The notes under the pieces: generated by a model
Seen by the model: only the letters and a program-made list of their open reading frames with translations
Told to the model about the DNA's origin: nothing
Database searches by the model: none
Part shown: piece after piece, positions 1 through 6,746 of the stretch
Layout of the letters: each line of letters begins with the position of its first letter
How positions within the stretch are numbered: position 1 is the stretch's first letter
Source: an uncultured Bacteroidales bacterium
GTDB taxonomy: Bacteria > Bacteroidota > Bacteroidia > Bacteroidales > UBA932
Direction of reading: 5' to 3'
Length of the DNA stretch: 13,103 nt
NCBI GenBank assembly: GCA_946405485.1
Contig: CAMJHJ010000044.1
Coordinates: 1 to 13,103 of the forward strand
Program-made: the position numbers and the translations under genes

Positions 1-509
1 CGCAGGCCGATGGTCTCCAGCCCGTACAGGGAGGAGAACACGTTGGCATACAGCTCGTTGACGAACTTGGTGATGGCATACGGCGACAGCGGCCGACCGA
101 TGTGGTGCTCCACCTTGGGCAGCTCCTTGCTGTCCCCGTACGTGGAGGAACTGGCGGCATAGACAAAGCGCTTCACGCCCTCGTCCCGCGCCGCGACCAG
201 CATGTTCAGGAAACCGTCGATGTTGTTCGCGTTGGTGTTGATCGGGTCGTTGATGCTGCGGGGCACGGAACCCAGCGCGGCCTCGTGGAGCACGACGTCG
301 CACCCCTTCACCGCCTCACGGCAGGTGTCCAGGTCACGGATGTCGCCCTGGATGAAGCGGAAGTTCGGAGCTTCCTTCAGGGGCTCGATATTACGCAGGA
401 AGCCCGTGGAGAGGTTGTCCAGGCAGGTCACGTCGTGGCCTTTCCCGACAAAGTGCTCGCACAGGTTGCTGCCGATGAATCCGGCGCCGCCGGTAATGAG
501 AATCTTCAT
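1..509 (-). CDS. wbpP: WbpP-type UDP-N-acetylhexosamine 4-epimerase, N-terminal part (3' end outside window)
   Basis: The first 169 residues of an extended short-chain dehydrogenase/reductase. The gene runs off the left edge without a stop. Translation from the ATG at 509 gives [20 protein letters not shown] with the NAD-binding GxxGxxG loop at 7-13. DNLSTG (31-36) and GDIRD (55-59) follow. [16 protein letters not shown] (75-90) is a signature of the WbpP/TviC branch, which interconverts UDP-GlcNAc and UDP-GalNAc or their uronic acids. The catalytic set is SSSTYG (120-125) and YAITK (144-148, Tyr144 and Lys148). The product would feed a GalNAc-type sugar into the glycosyltransferases encoded upstream. 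It is separated from the ATP-grasp gene by 36 bases, the only real gap in the operon, and has its own Shine-Dalgarno. The precise substrate needs the missing C-terminal half. Confidence 0.93.
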   Translation of the reverse strand, partial: MKILITGGAGFIGSNLCEHFVGKGHDVTCLDNLSTGFLRNIEPLKEAPNFRFIQGDIRDLDTCREAVKGCDVVLHEAALGSVPRSINDPINTNANNIDGFLNMLVAARDEGVKRFVYAASSSTYGDSKELPKVEHHIGRPLSPYAITKFVNELYANVFSSLYGLETIGL

Positions 510-515
510 ATCTGA

Positions 516-519
516 TCCT
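516..519 (-). promoter_or_regulatory. Shine-Dalgarno AGGA for the epimerase gene
   Basis: AGGA on the minus strand lies 6 bases before the ATG at 509. It supports that start and is one of the few clear ribosome-binding sites in the window, as most other genes start inside or next to a preceding stop codon. Confidence 0.55.
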
Positions 520-533
520 GTAATAAACTTACA
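519..533 (-). repeat. Short inverted repeat TGTAA-N5-TTACA before the epimerase start
   Basis: On the minus strand TGTAA (533-529) and TTACA (523-519) form a perfect 5-base dyad around a GTTTA spacer. It overlaps the end of the -7 element and touches the Shine-Dalgarno. It could be a small operator, but five paired bases can arise by chance. It is too weak to be a terminator. Confidence 0.35.
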
Positions 534-561
534 AAGATAGTGAATCTACGGCAATTTCAGA
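532..561 (-). promoter_or_regulatory. Candidate Bacteroidota-type promoter for the epimerase gene
   Basis: Reading the minus strand, TATCTTTG at 539-532 is a perfect match to the TAnnTTTG -7 element of Bacteroides-type housekeeping promoters. A TCTG at 561-558 lies 18 bases upstream and is only a weak match to the TTTG -33 element (usual spacing 19-21). A transcript would start near 525 and leave a very short leader before the ATG at 509. The -33-like part lies inside the end of the ATP-grasp gene. Its placement in the only intergenic gap of the window supports it, but the -33 is poor. Confidence 0.45.
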
Positions 562-1460
562 TAATCTCCCAGGATCGTATCGTATTCTTCCGGGTGGAAG
601 GCCGCCCAGCCGCCCAGCGAGTAAAACGTAAATTCGCCGAAATACACCTTTCCATTCACTTCGTAGAAATCGACCCGCACATGCGGCAACCCCTGAGACA
701 GTTTCTGAGCAAGCTCCTTCATCAATTCGAATCCTTGGGGCTTTTCCGGGGTATGCGCCGCCATCGGGTGCGACTGGACCAGGTCCAAGTGATGGTAATC
801 CGCATCGAAATAATCGAAACAAACACCCGTTCCGCTTTGGCGCCCGGTAGCGACATAAACCATCTTGACCGCTCCGTCAAAACAGAAGAACTTGTAGTCC
901 GCCAGTTCGTTTGTCTTCTCATCCACCAGATACGCTTCCGCGAACACCTTCCGCGGGATATTCTTGTACGGCCATTCCCTCCCCCGGAGGAACGTGTTCC
1001 GCTTCAAGGAATTCCGCAATCTTTTGACCGCCTTGTCCTTGTCAAGCCGCTCCTTGTCCTTGCAGATGACGATTCCATAATTGCCCCCGTCGTGATTGGT
1101 CTTCAGGACGAACTGCCGGGGCAGGTTGTCCCAGTCGATCTCCCTGGGATCCTCCCAGGCCCCCAGCAGGGGAATCACGTATTCCGGCCCGATCCTGGCG
1201 GAAACATACTCCTTCACGGCCAGCTTGTCCGCCATCGTGACCATCTCGGGACGGTGATAGTACAATTTCAGCCACTGCAACTTCTCGTTATAGGTCACAG
1301 GGTGGTCCAGATCCAGCCGCTTCCCCAACTCCAGACGGTACATGAGTTTCAGATACATTTTGTCCGGAAACAGGAAACTGAGCCGGACGCACAAAGCACT
1401 CACAAAGTGCCTGGGCTTATGGAACAGACTGTGGACGGCGTTATAGAGCGGCCTCTTCAT
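546..1460 (-). CDS. TupA-like ATP-grasp family protein
   Basis: A 304-residue protein of the TupA-like ATP-grasp family, often mislabelled glycosyltransferase in polysaccharide loci. ATP-grasp enzymes couple a carboxylate and an amine through an acyl phosphate. TupA is linked to teichuronopeptide synthesis, so joining an amino acid or peptide to a uronic acid is a possible role (inference). Visible parts are the N-terminal region YNEKLQWLKLYY (57-68), typical of the family, then FVLKTNHDGGNYG (117-129) with Lys120 and the Gly-rich loop, VFAEAYLVD (172-180), DYKFFCFDG (188-196), and RVDFYEVNGKVYFGEFTFY (262-280), where D264 and E276 are likely Mg-binding residues. The start overlaps the GT4 gene by 20 bases, the longest overlap in the window, and no other in-frame Met before residue 35 offers an alternative. 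Confidence 0.92.
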   Translation of the reverse strand: MKRPLYNAVHSLFHKPRHFVSALCVRLSFLFPDKMYLKLMYRLELGKRLDLDHPVTYNEKLQWLKLYYHRPEMVTMADKLAVKEYVSARIGPEYVIPLLGAWEDPREIDWDNLPRQFVLKTNHDGGNYGIVICKDKERLDKDKAVKRLRNSLKRNTFLRGREWPYKNIPRKVFAEAYLVDEKTNELADYKFFCFDGAVKMVYVATGRQSGTGVCFDYFDADYHHLDLVQSHPMAAHTPEKPQGFELMKELAQKLSQGLPHVRVDFYEVNGKVYFGEFTFYSLGGWAAFHPEEYDTILGDYLKLP

Positions 1461-2520
1461 AGATGCGATGCAATGCTTGGATATGGTTCTCGATACTGTA
1501 ATGATTCCTGATGGCGTCCGCGGGAGCCTCAGTCCTTCGGTCCATCCAGGCCAGGATCCTGGAAACGCAGTCTTCCTCGTTCCCGGTCCGGAAAAGCGTG
1601 GCCCATTCCCCGTCCCGGGTGACTTCCTTCATCACGTCCCAGTCGTTCACGATGACGGGAAGGCCGCTGGCAATGGCCTCGATGACGGCGATGCCGAAGG
1701 TATCGTGGTCGGTGGCATACAGGAAAAGGTCCATCTGGCGGAGCAGCCAGGGAATGTCGGACCGGTTTCCCAGGAAGGAGACCTTGTCCGCGAGACCGTT
1801 TTCCCGGCAATAAGCGACGCAGTCGTCAAACCGCCAGGGTTCCGCCTCATCCCTCCGCCCGGCGAAATACATATGGAAGGGAACGCCCTTCCGGTCCAGC
1901 CGATGCAGGACCCGGCAGACAAAAGGCTGTGCCCGGCCCTCGATGAAACTGCCGACCATCACGAGGTTCAGCACCTGGTCATCGACCGGTACCGGATGGG
2001 ACAGGTCCGGCTGGGGATTGTCCAGCTTGGAAAAGTCGATGCCGTTATGGACGACCCGGAGCTTGTTGTCTGCCGGAAGCCCCCATTTTTGTTCGTAATG
2101 CCGTTTCTCGAACTCGCTGACACAAACCATCCGCTTGCTGCCACCATAGACCAGTTTCCGGTACCATTTCGGGGCATTCGAGAAGGAGAAACCGTGGAAG
2201 GTCGTCACCACCTTCACCTTCGTGAAGAGCAGGGCCAGGATGCTGACCAGCGCATTCGAGGCCGTCTGCGCATGGACGATGTCGATGTGACGGTCCAGGA
2301 CCGCTTTCCGCAGCGCCCGCATGTACTTGAGCATGTTCCCGGTCCGTCGGACCTGGATTATTTCGGCGCCGGTGGCACGGAACGCTTCCGAGAAATCGTC
2401 GTCCTTCCGGTAGAGGACGCAGAAATCGAAGGGTGCTTCGGCTCGCTTGCGACAGATGTCGTAAACGAGAGACTCCGCGCCTCCGTGTCGGAGACCGCCC
2501 AGGAAAAAGGCGACTTTCAT
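1441..2520 (-). CDS. Family 4 glycosyltransferase
   Basis: A 359-residue GT-B retaining glycosyltransferase. The ATG at 2520 is chosen because it begins MKVAFFLGGLRHGGAESLV, the classic GT4 N-terminus with its Gly-rich acceptor loop, and because it overlaps the upstream stop by one base. The longer open frame reaching back to about 2922 only runs antiparallel-free through the upstream gene in another frame and has no family similarity. Further motifs are DIVHAQTASNALV (80-92), TTFHGF (106-111), CVSEFEK (133-139) and VVHNGID (156-162). In the donor site DTFGIAVIEA (273-282), D273 takes the first position of the EX7E motif and E281 the second. This is a tolerated variation in GT4 but differs from the other GT4 here. 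The 3' end overlaps the ATP-grasp gene by 20 bases. The sugar donor is unknown. Confidence 0.94.
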   Translation of the reverse strand: MKVAFFLGGLRHGGAESLVYDICRKRAEAPFDFCVLYRKDDDFSEAFRATGAEIIQVRRTGNMLKYMRALRKAVLDRHIDIVHAQTASNALVSILALLFTKVKVVTTFHGFSFSNAPKWYRKLVYGGSKRMVCVSEFEKRHYEQKWGLPADNKLRVVHNGIDFSKLDNPQPDLSHPVPVDDQVLNLVMVGSFIEGRAQPFVCRVLHRLDRKGVPFHMYFAGRRDEAEPWRFDDCVAYCRENGLADKVSFLGNRSDIPWLLRQMDLFLYATDHDTFGIAVIEAIASGLPVIVNDWDVMKEVTRDGEWATLFRTGNEEDCVSRILAWMDRRTEAPADAIRNHYSIENHIQALHRIYEEAAL

Positions 2521-3488
2521 TACTTGCGATGGGATAAACGGCAAACCAGGAAAGGCGACACATTCGCCAGCCAGATTTTCCGTTTGGCGGATTTCGTGGC
2601 GTGATAGGTCGAAAGCGGGAAACGTACCCGTTGTTTCAGAGCCCGGACATACTCCTTCCGTTCCGGATAGAAGAATCGGCCGACGCTGTCGAGGACGGAC
2701 AGGGCAATCTGCGCACGCATCCCCCGGAACCAGCGGTCGTCCTTCACCTGAGGCTTCAAGGCGGCAAACCCTTCCAGGATGGTCATCTTGTCCCGGATGG
2801 CTTTTCGCTTCTTTTCCGTATCCGTATTCCGGGCGATGGAGCCGGTCCGGAACAGATAGTTGTAGACGACGGTATCCGTCGATGCCACCCGCCGGGCCTG
2901 GAGCAGGATCCGCGGCGTCCATTCGACATCTTCGAAATAGATCCCCTCCTTAAACGCGTTCCCTTCCTTCCGGAGGATGGATGACTTGACCATGAACTGC
3001 CAGGCATAACAGGCATACCCCAGACGCTCATTGAGGAACGTCTCGCCGTCGCAAACCACGTCAGAGTAGTCCACGAAGGGCTTGACATATTTGTTCGGTT
3101 CGAACACCGCGCCGTCCAAGTCCACGTTCTGGTAATTGAACCGGAGGATGTCCAGGTCCTTGTCCTCCATCTGCCTGACAAGCCCGCCCAGCACGTTCGG
3201 ACAGAGATAATCGTCCGAATCGACGAACAGGACAGAATCCCCGGAAACGGCAGGGATCCCGGCATTCCGGGCGCCGCTGAGGCCGCGGTTCAGCTGGTGG
3301 ATGACGCGGATATTCCCGTGTTCCGCCGCGAGGGAGTCGCAGAGTTTGCCGGAGCCGTCTGTGGAGCCGTCGTCGACGAGGATGATCTCGTAATCCTCCT
3401 GCGGCAGATCCTGGGCCAGCAGGCTGTCGACGCACTTGTCCAGGAACGCCTCGACGTTATAGACCGGAACGATGATGGACAGTTTCAT
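2520..3488 (-). CDS. Family 2 glycosyltransferase (chain type)
   Basis: A 322-residue GT2 enzyme when started at the ATG at 3488. That start is chosen over an in-frame ATG eight codons upstream at 3512 because it gives an ATGA overlap with the preceding gene and puts MKLSIIVPVYN at the N-terminus, as in most relatives. Motifs are VDDGSTDGS (38-46), NRGLSGARNAGI (67-78), FVDSDDY (88-94, the metal-binding DxD region) and FEDVEW (185-190), where the ED pair is the likely catalytic base site of this CAZy branch. The tail is basic (HATKSAKRKIW), consistent with loose membrane association. The stop overlaps the next GT4 start by one base (TAATG). It is expected to add a sugar to the lipid-linked repeat in the cytoplasm. 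Confidence 0.94.
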   Translation of the reverse strand: MKLSIIVPVYNVEAFLDKCVDSLLAQDLPQEDYEIILVDDGSTDGSGKLCDSLAAEHGNIRVIHQLNRGLSGARNAGIPAVSGDSVLFVDSDDYLCPNVLGGLVRQMEDKDLDILRFNYQNVDLDGAVFEPNKYVKPFVDYSDVVCDGETFLNERLGYACYAWQFMVKSSILRKEGNAFKEGIYFEDVEWTPRILLQARRVASTDTVVYNYLFRTGSIARNTDTEKKRKAIRDKMTILEGFAALKPQVKDDRWFRGMRAQIALSVLDSVGRFFYPERKEYVRALKQRVRFPLSTYHATKSAKRKIWLANVSPFLVCRLSHRK

Positions 3489-4321
3489 CCGTTGACTCTT
3501 TTGTCTTTCCATTTCTCCAGCTTGAACAGGACCCGCTCCAGGAACCAGACCATCTTGTAAGCCCAGGGATGCCGCCTGATGCGCCGCATCTGCCGGATGG
3601 AGGGCACCCAGGCGTCATAATCCGCCAGGACGTTCGGGGGGACCAGTTCTTTCAGGACCTGCTCCCGCTCCGCCTTGGTAAGCGCCGTATTCGTCTCACT
3701 GATGCCGGTCATATCGAACAGGGTGACGTCGATATCGGCATACACCGGTTTCTCTTCCCCGAAGACGATGGCCTGCAGGTACCATTTCCAGTCAGAGTCG
3801 ATCTTCAGGGACTCGTCGTAGGGGCCGTACTTGTCGAACAGCGACCGCCGGATATAGGCCGGGGAATGGTTCAGGGTGCCGATATACATACCCAGCAGCG
3901 TGATATTCCCGCCGGCAAAACACTTGTCCCGATGGACACGGCCGTCCGGGAAATCCTTGAGCATGTTTCCGTACAGGATGGACGGATGGGCCTCCTTCTC
4001 CAACGCAGCATCCATCTTGTCCATCACTTCCGGTGAAACCAGGCTGTCCCCGCTGTTCAGGATCTGGATATACTCCCCCGTCGCCATCCCGATGCCCTTG
4101 TTCATAGCATTGTAGATGCCCTTGTCCGGTTCGGAAATCCACTTCAGGCGGTCGCCGAAAGCCGGGGCCAGGCGTTCGATGACAGCCACGCTGCCATCCG
4201 TGCTGGCGCCGTCCACGACGACATATTCATAATCCGCCCGGGTCTGCGAAAGGATGCTTTGCATCGTCTTTTCCAGCCCGGCCGCGTTGTTGCGGTTGAT
4301 GGTGATGACGGTAAGGATCAT
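3485..4321 (-). CDS. WcaE-like family 2 glycosyltransferase
   Basis: A 278-residue GT2 enzyme. TVITINRNNAAGLEKTMQSI (4-23) and VVDGASTDGS (35-44) form the nucleotide-binding part. SEPDKGIYNAMNKGI (63-77) is a strong signature of the WcaE-like branch common in Bacteroidota polysaccharide loci. LNSGD (88-92) occupies the place of the usual DxD metal site, the normal variant in this branch. NHSPAYIRRSLFDKYGPYDESLKIDSDW (about 151-178) is the conserved acceptor-side region. A basic, hydrophobic C-terminus (MRRIRRHPWAYKMVWFLERVLFKL) could bind the membrane peripherally. The start is 5 bases after the SGNH-like gene; the stop overlaps the next GT2 (ATGA). The donor sugar is not predictable. Confidence 0.94.
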   Translation of the reverse strand: MILTVITINRNNAAGLEKTMQSILSQTRADYEYVVVDGASTDGSVAVIERLAPAFGDRLKWISEPDKGIYNAMNKGIGMATGEYIQILNSGDSLVSPEVMDKMDAALEKEAHPSILYGNMLKDFPDGRVHRDKCFAGGNITLLGMYIGTLNHSPAYIRRSLFDKYGPYDESLKIDSDWKWYLQAIVFGEEKPVYADIDVTLFDMTGISETNTALTKAEREQVLKELVPPNVLADYDAWVPSIRQMRRIRRHPWAYKMVWFLERVLFKLEKWKDKRVNG

Positions 4322-4326
4322 AACTA

Positions 4327-5304
4327 TTATTCCACGGATTCAGGGATGGATTCCGGATGACGATTCAAAATGCCTAAAGAGTCGATGGCCTGCGCCAGCG
4401 CTCGGGAGAAAACAGCCGCGCCTTTCCGGTTGATATGGTTGGCATCCTTGAAATAGAGCGTATCCGCACAGAAACTCATGCGTGAAAAATCCAAAATCGG
4501 GATTTCAAACCGCTCGGACAGTTCTTGATACGCCTTCATCGGCTCAGCCTCCTCCAGATTCTCTTTCAGGACACTGAACATCGGGGCATAGACGAACAAG
4601 ACAGCGGTCCCGGATTCCTGCGCACGGCGGATCACATCGGACACCAGTCGAACGGCTTGCGGATTGCAAGTGCCGGTCACCTTGCCCTGCCGGAGGACCG
4701 AGGCGAGTTTCCGCCCATGCCAGTTTTCCTCATCGATCGAATACCCTTTGTAAGAGTCTCCTTTCGTATCATGCCTGAGATGAAATGCCTCCATCAGCCC
4801 GATCGCCATCAACTTGTAATCGCCACGGTACCGGTACATCGGCATGTACTTGTCCAGCCAGGAGAAACCATACAGGTCCAGATAAGGACGGACCAGCGTA
4901 TCCCGCATATACGGATAATACTGCTCCCGTTCGAACCCGTTGGTCACGATATCCAACTCCCGATAGTCCATATTGATGATCAGCAGTTCAGGCGGACGAT
5001 TGTTTCTCTCGTACAGCCTCCAGCGGAGCCAGCTCACGCCGAATGGTTGACCGGAGACCCCCAGGTTCCGGGAATTGACCGCCAAGACGGAATCCAGGTA
5101 AAAGGGGTGATAGGAGCAGGCTGCCCGGGAGTTCCCCAAGATGACGACGTCGGCATCCATCTTTTGCCGCATCAGGGCATTCATCGTATAGAAGTGCCCT
5201 CTTTCTGTCCTGCGGAGACCGGCGCTGATGACGACATCGGCCACCACCGCCAAGCACAGGAGTATCAAGAAAAAGAAGGAGGTTCTCCGGATGAACCGAC
5301 GCAT
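4327..5304 (-). CDS. Membrane-anchored SGNH-hydrolase-like protein, MBOAT partner
   Basis: A 325-residue protein with one N-terminal hydrophobic segment (about 8-29) after a basic stretch (MRRFIRR), so it is probably anchored in the inner membrane with its domain in the periplasm. The SGNH-type pattern is visible: ILGNSRA (55-61), with Ser59 as candidate nucleophile, a possible block around NLGVSGQP, and KDANHINRKG (286-295), with D287 and H290 as the expected Asp-x-x-His pair. It has the AlgJ/AlgX-like role pattern, in which a periplasmic SGNH protein takes the acetyl group delivered by the MBOAT protein and places it on the sugar. Similarity to characterised AlgJ/AlgX outside these motifs is not obvious to me. 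It overlaps the MBOAT gene by one base and ends 5 bases before the next GT2. Confidence 0.87.
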   Translation of the reverse strand: MRRFIRRTSFFFLILLCLAVVADVVISAGLRRTERGHFYTMNALMRQKMDADVVILGNSRAACSYHPFYLDSVLAVNSRNLGVSGQPFGVSWLRWRLYERNNRPPELLIINMDYRELDIVTNGFEREQYYPYMRDTLVRPYLDLYGFSWLDKYMPMYRYRGDYKLMAIGLMEAFHLRHDTKGDSYKGYSIDEENWHGRKLASVLRQGKVTGTCNPQAVRLVSDVIRRAQESGTAVLFVYAPMFSVLKENLEEAEPMKAYQELSERFEIPILDFSRMSFCADTLYFKDANHINRKGAAVFSRALAQAIDSLGILNRHPESIPESVE

Positions 5305-6743
5305 CAGAACTGAAAATAGATGAACGACTCAGAGGATGCTCCGAAACAGAACACCAACGCGACGAGCGAGACATAGACCAACCACCTTCCCGTCACGGGG
5401 CCCTGGAAAACCTCGATCGGACACTCCTTCTTCCGTCCGAACCACTCAACCAGCACCAAGATTCCCAGGAGGAACGGCATAGGCAGGATGTAGGTGGCAC
5501 TGTAAATCCAAGGCACCGAGAACAGGCTCCCACTGAACAACCGGCCGATGTAATCCCAGGCCTGTCCGATGCTTTCGGCCCGGAAGATGATCCAGCCGAT
5601 GACCACCAGGAAGAAGGTCACCAGCATCTGGCCCACTTCCTTCAGGGAGGGCAGCAGACGGTCCTGGGCCACGACGTCCCGATACTTCCGGTTCTTCCCG
5701 AGCAGGATCAGCGGTAGGAACAGCAAGGCATGGTAAGCCCCCCAGGCGATGAAAGTCCAGTTGGCACCATGCCAGAGTCCACTGACCAGGAAGATGACGA
5801 ACGTGTTCCTGACAATCCTGGCTTTCGAACAACGGCTTCCGCCCAGCGGGATGTACAGATAGTCCCTGAACCAGGTGGTCAGCGAGATATGCCAACGGCG
5901 CCAGAATTCTGCGATGTCGCGGCTGAAGTAGGGCACGTTAAAGTTCCGCATCAGCTTGATTCCAAACAACTTGCCAGTTCCGATCGCGATATCCGAGTAA
6001 CCGGAGAAATCGCCGTATATCTGGAATGCAAACAGGATGGCGGCCAAAAGCAAAGTGCTGCCGCTATGGGCCTGATAGGAAGAGAATACCTGGTCCACGT
6101 ACGTCGCGCAGTTGTCGGCGACCACCATCTTCTTGAACAGGCCCCACAGGATCTGGCGCATACCTTCTGCGCCCGCCTCATAGGTAAAGACCCGGGGCTT
6201 TGCGAACTGCGGCAACAGATTTGTCGCCCGCTCGATCGGACCTGCCACCAGCTGCGGAAAGAAGCTGACATAGGCGAAAAACTGCACGACGTCCCGGGTC
6301 GGCTCCAGTTTACCCCGATAAACGTCGATGCTGTAACTGAGCGCCTGGAACGTATAGAAACTGATCCCGACCGGCAGGATGACTTTCAATAAAAGCCCGT
6401 CGGTCTTGCCGCCCAGGAATACATCCGCAAAGGAGGTTACAAAGAAATCATAGTACTTGAACAGGCCCAGGATCAGCAGGTTTACAACGATGTTCAAGAC
6501 ATTGACCATCTTGGCCCTCCGAGGCATATCCCGGAACTTGTCGATCAGAAGTCCGCTGCCATAGCTGCACAGGGATGTAAACGCAATCAGGATCAGGAAA
6601 CGCCAGTCCCACCAGCCGTAGAAGACGTAGGACGCCACCACGATGAACAGGTTCTGCCACTTGACATTCCTGTTGAACACGAACCAGTACAACAGGAACA
6701 CGACGGGCAGGAAAACCGCGAACTCGATGGAGTTGAAAAGCAT
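5304..6743 (-). CDS. MBOAT-family membrane O-acyltransferase
   Basis: A 479-residue polytopic protein of the membrane-bound O-acyltransferase family, close in layout to AlgI/PatA-type enzymes that pass acetyl groups across the inner membrane to polysaccharides. It begins MLFNSIEFAVFLPVVFLLYW and contains SYVFYGWWDWRF (38-49), ILPVGISFYTFQALSYSID (122-140) and FFPQLVAGPI (161-170). WRRWHISLTTWFRDYLYIPLG spans 281-301 and includes H285, and GLWHGANW (322-329) holds the expected catalytic His325. The end SESFIYFQF is typical of the family. All key residues are present and the length is normal. The start is 3 bases after the GT4 stop. The stop overlaps the SGNH-like gene by one base (TGATG), supporting a two-gene O-acetylation unit. 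The acyl group is probably acetyl, by family precedent. Confidence 0.95.
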   Translation of the reverse strand: MLFNSIEFAVFLPVVFLLYWFVFNRNVKWQNLFIVVASYVFYGWWDWRFLILIAFTSLCSYGSGLLIDKFRDMPRRAKMVNVLNIVVNLLILGLFKYYDFFVTSFADVFLGGKTDGLLLKVILPVGISFYTFQALSYSIDVYRGKLEPTRDVVQFFAYVSFFPQLVAGPIERATNLLPQFAKPRVFTYEAGAEGMRQILWGLFKKMVVADNCATYVDQVFSSYQAHSGSTLLLAAILFAFQIYGDFSGYSDIAIGTGKLFGIKLMRNFNVPYFSRDIAEFWRRWHISLTTWFRDYLYIPLGGSRCSKARIVRNTFVIFLVSGLWHGANWTFIAWGAYHALLFLPLILLGKNRKYRDVVAQDRLLPSLKEVGQMLVTFFLVVIGWIIFRAESIGQAWDYIGRLFSGSLFSVPWIYSATYILPMPFLLGILVLVEWFGRKKECPIEVFQGPVTGRWLVYVSLVALVFCFGASSESFIYFQF

Positions 6744-6746
6744 CCT

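Noticed and set aside
102..540. Two overlapping plus-strand frames at the left end
   Set aside because: They lie opposite the epimerase gene, whose minus-strand translation carries an intact NAD-binding loop and catalytic Tyr/Lys; the plus frames have no motif.
510..545. Possible rho-independent terminator between the ATP-grasp and epimerase genes
   Set aside because: The only dyad has a 5-base AT-rich stem and no following U-run, so it would not form a stable terminator.
540..1511. Long plus-strand open frame (323 codons) opposite the ATP-grasp gene
   Set aside because: It is antisense to a gene with clear motifs, its translation has no recognisable domain, and it is rich in Arg/Pro/Gln/His as expected for a GC-rich shadow frame.
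1468..2604. Plus-strand open frame of 378 codons opposite the GT4 gene
   Set aside because: It covers a well-supported GT4 gene on the other strand, has no family motif, and its start has no Shine-Dalgarno context.
1441..2922. Extended start for the second GT4 gene, adding 134 N-terminal residues
   Set aside because: The extension overlaps the upstream GT2 gene in another frame and shows no domain, while the ATG at 2520 gives the canonical GT4 N-terminus with a TAATG junction.
3489..3512. Upstream in-frame ATG for the chain-type GT2 gene
   Set aside because: It adds eight polar residues (MERQKSQR) before the conserved MKLSIIVPVYN and would lengthen the overlap to 28 bases; the ATGA start at 3488 is more consistent with the other junctions.
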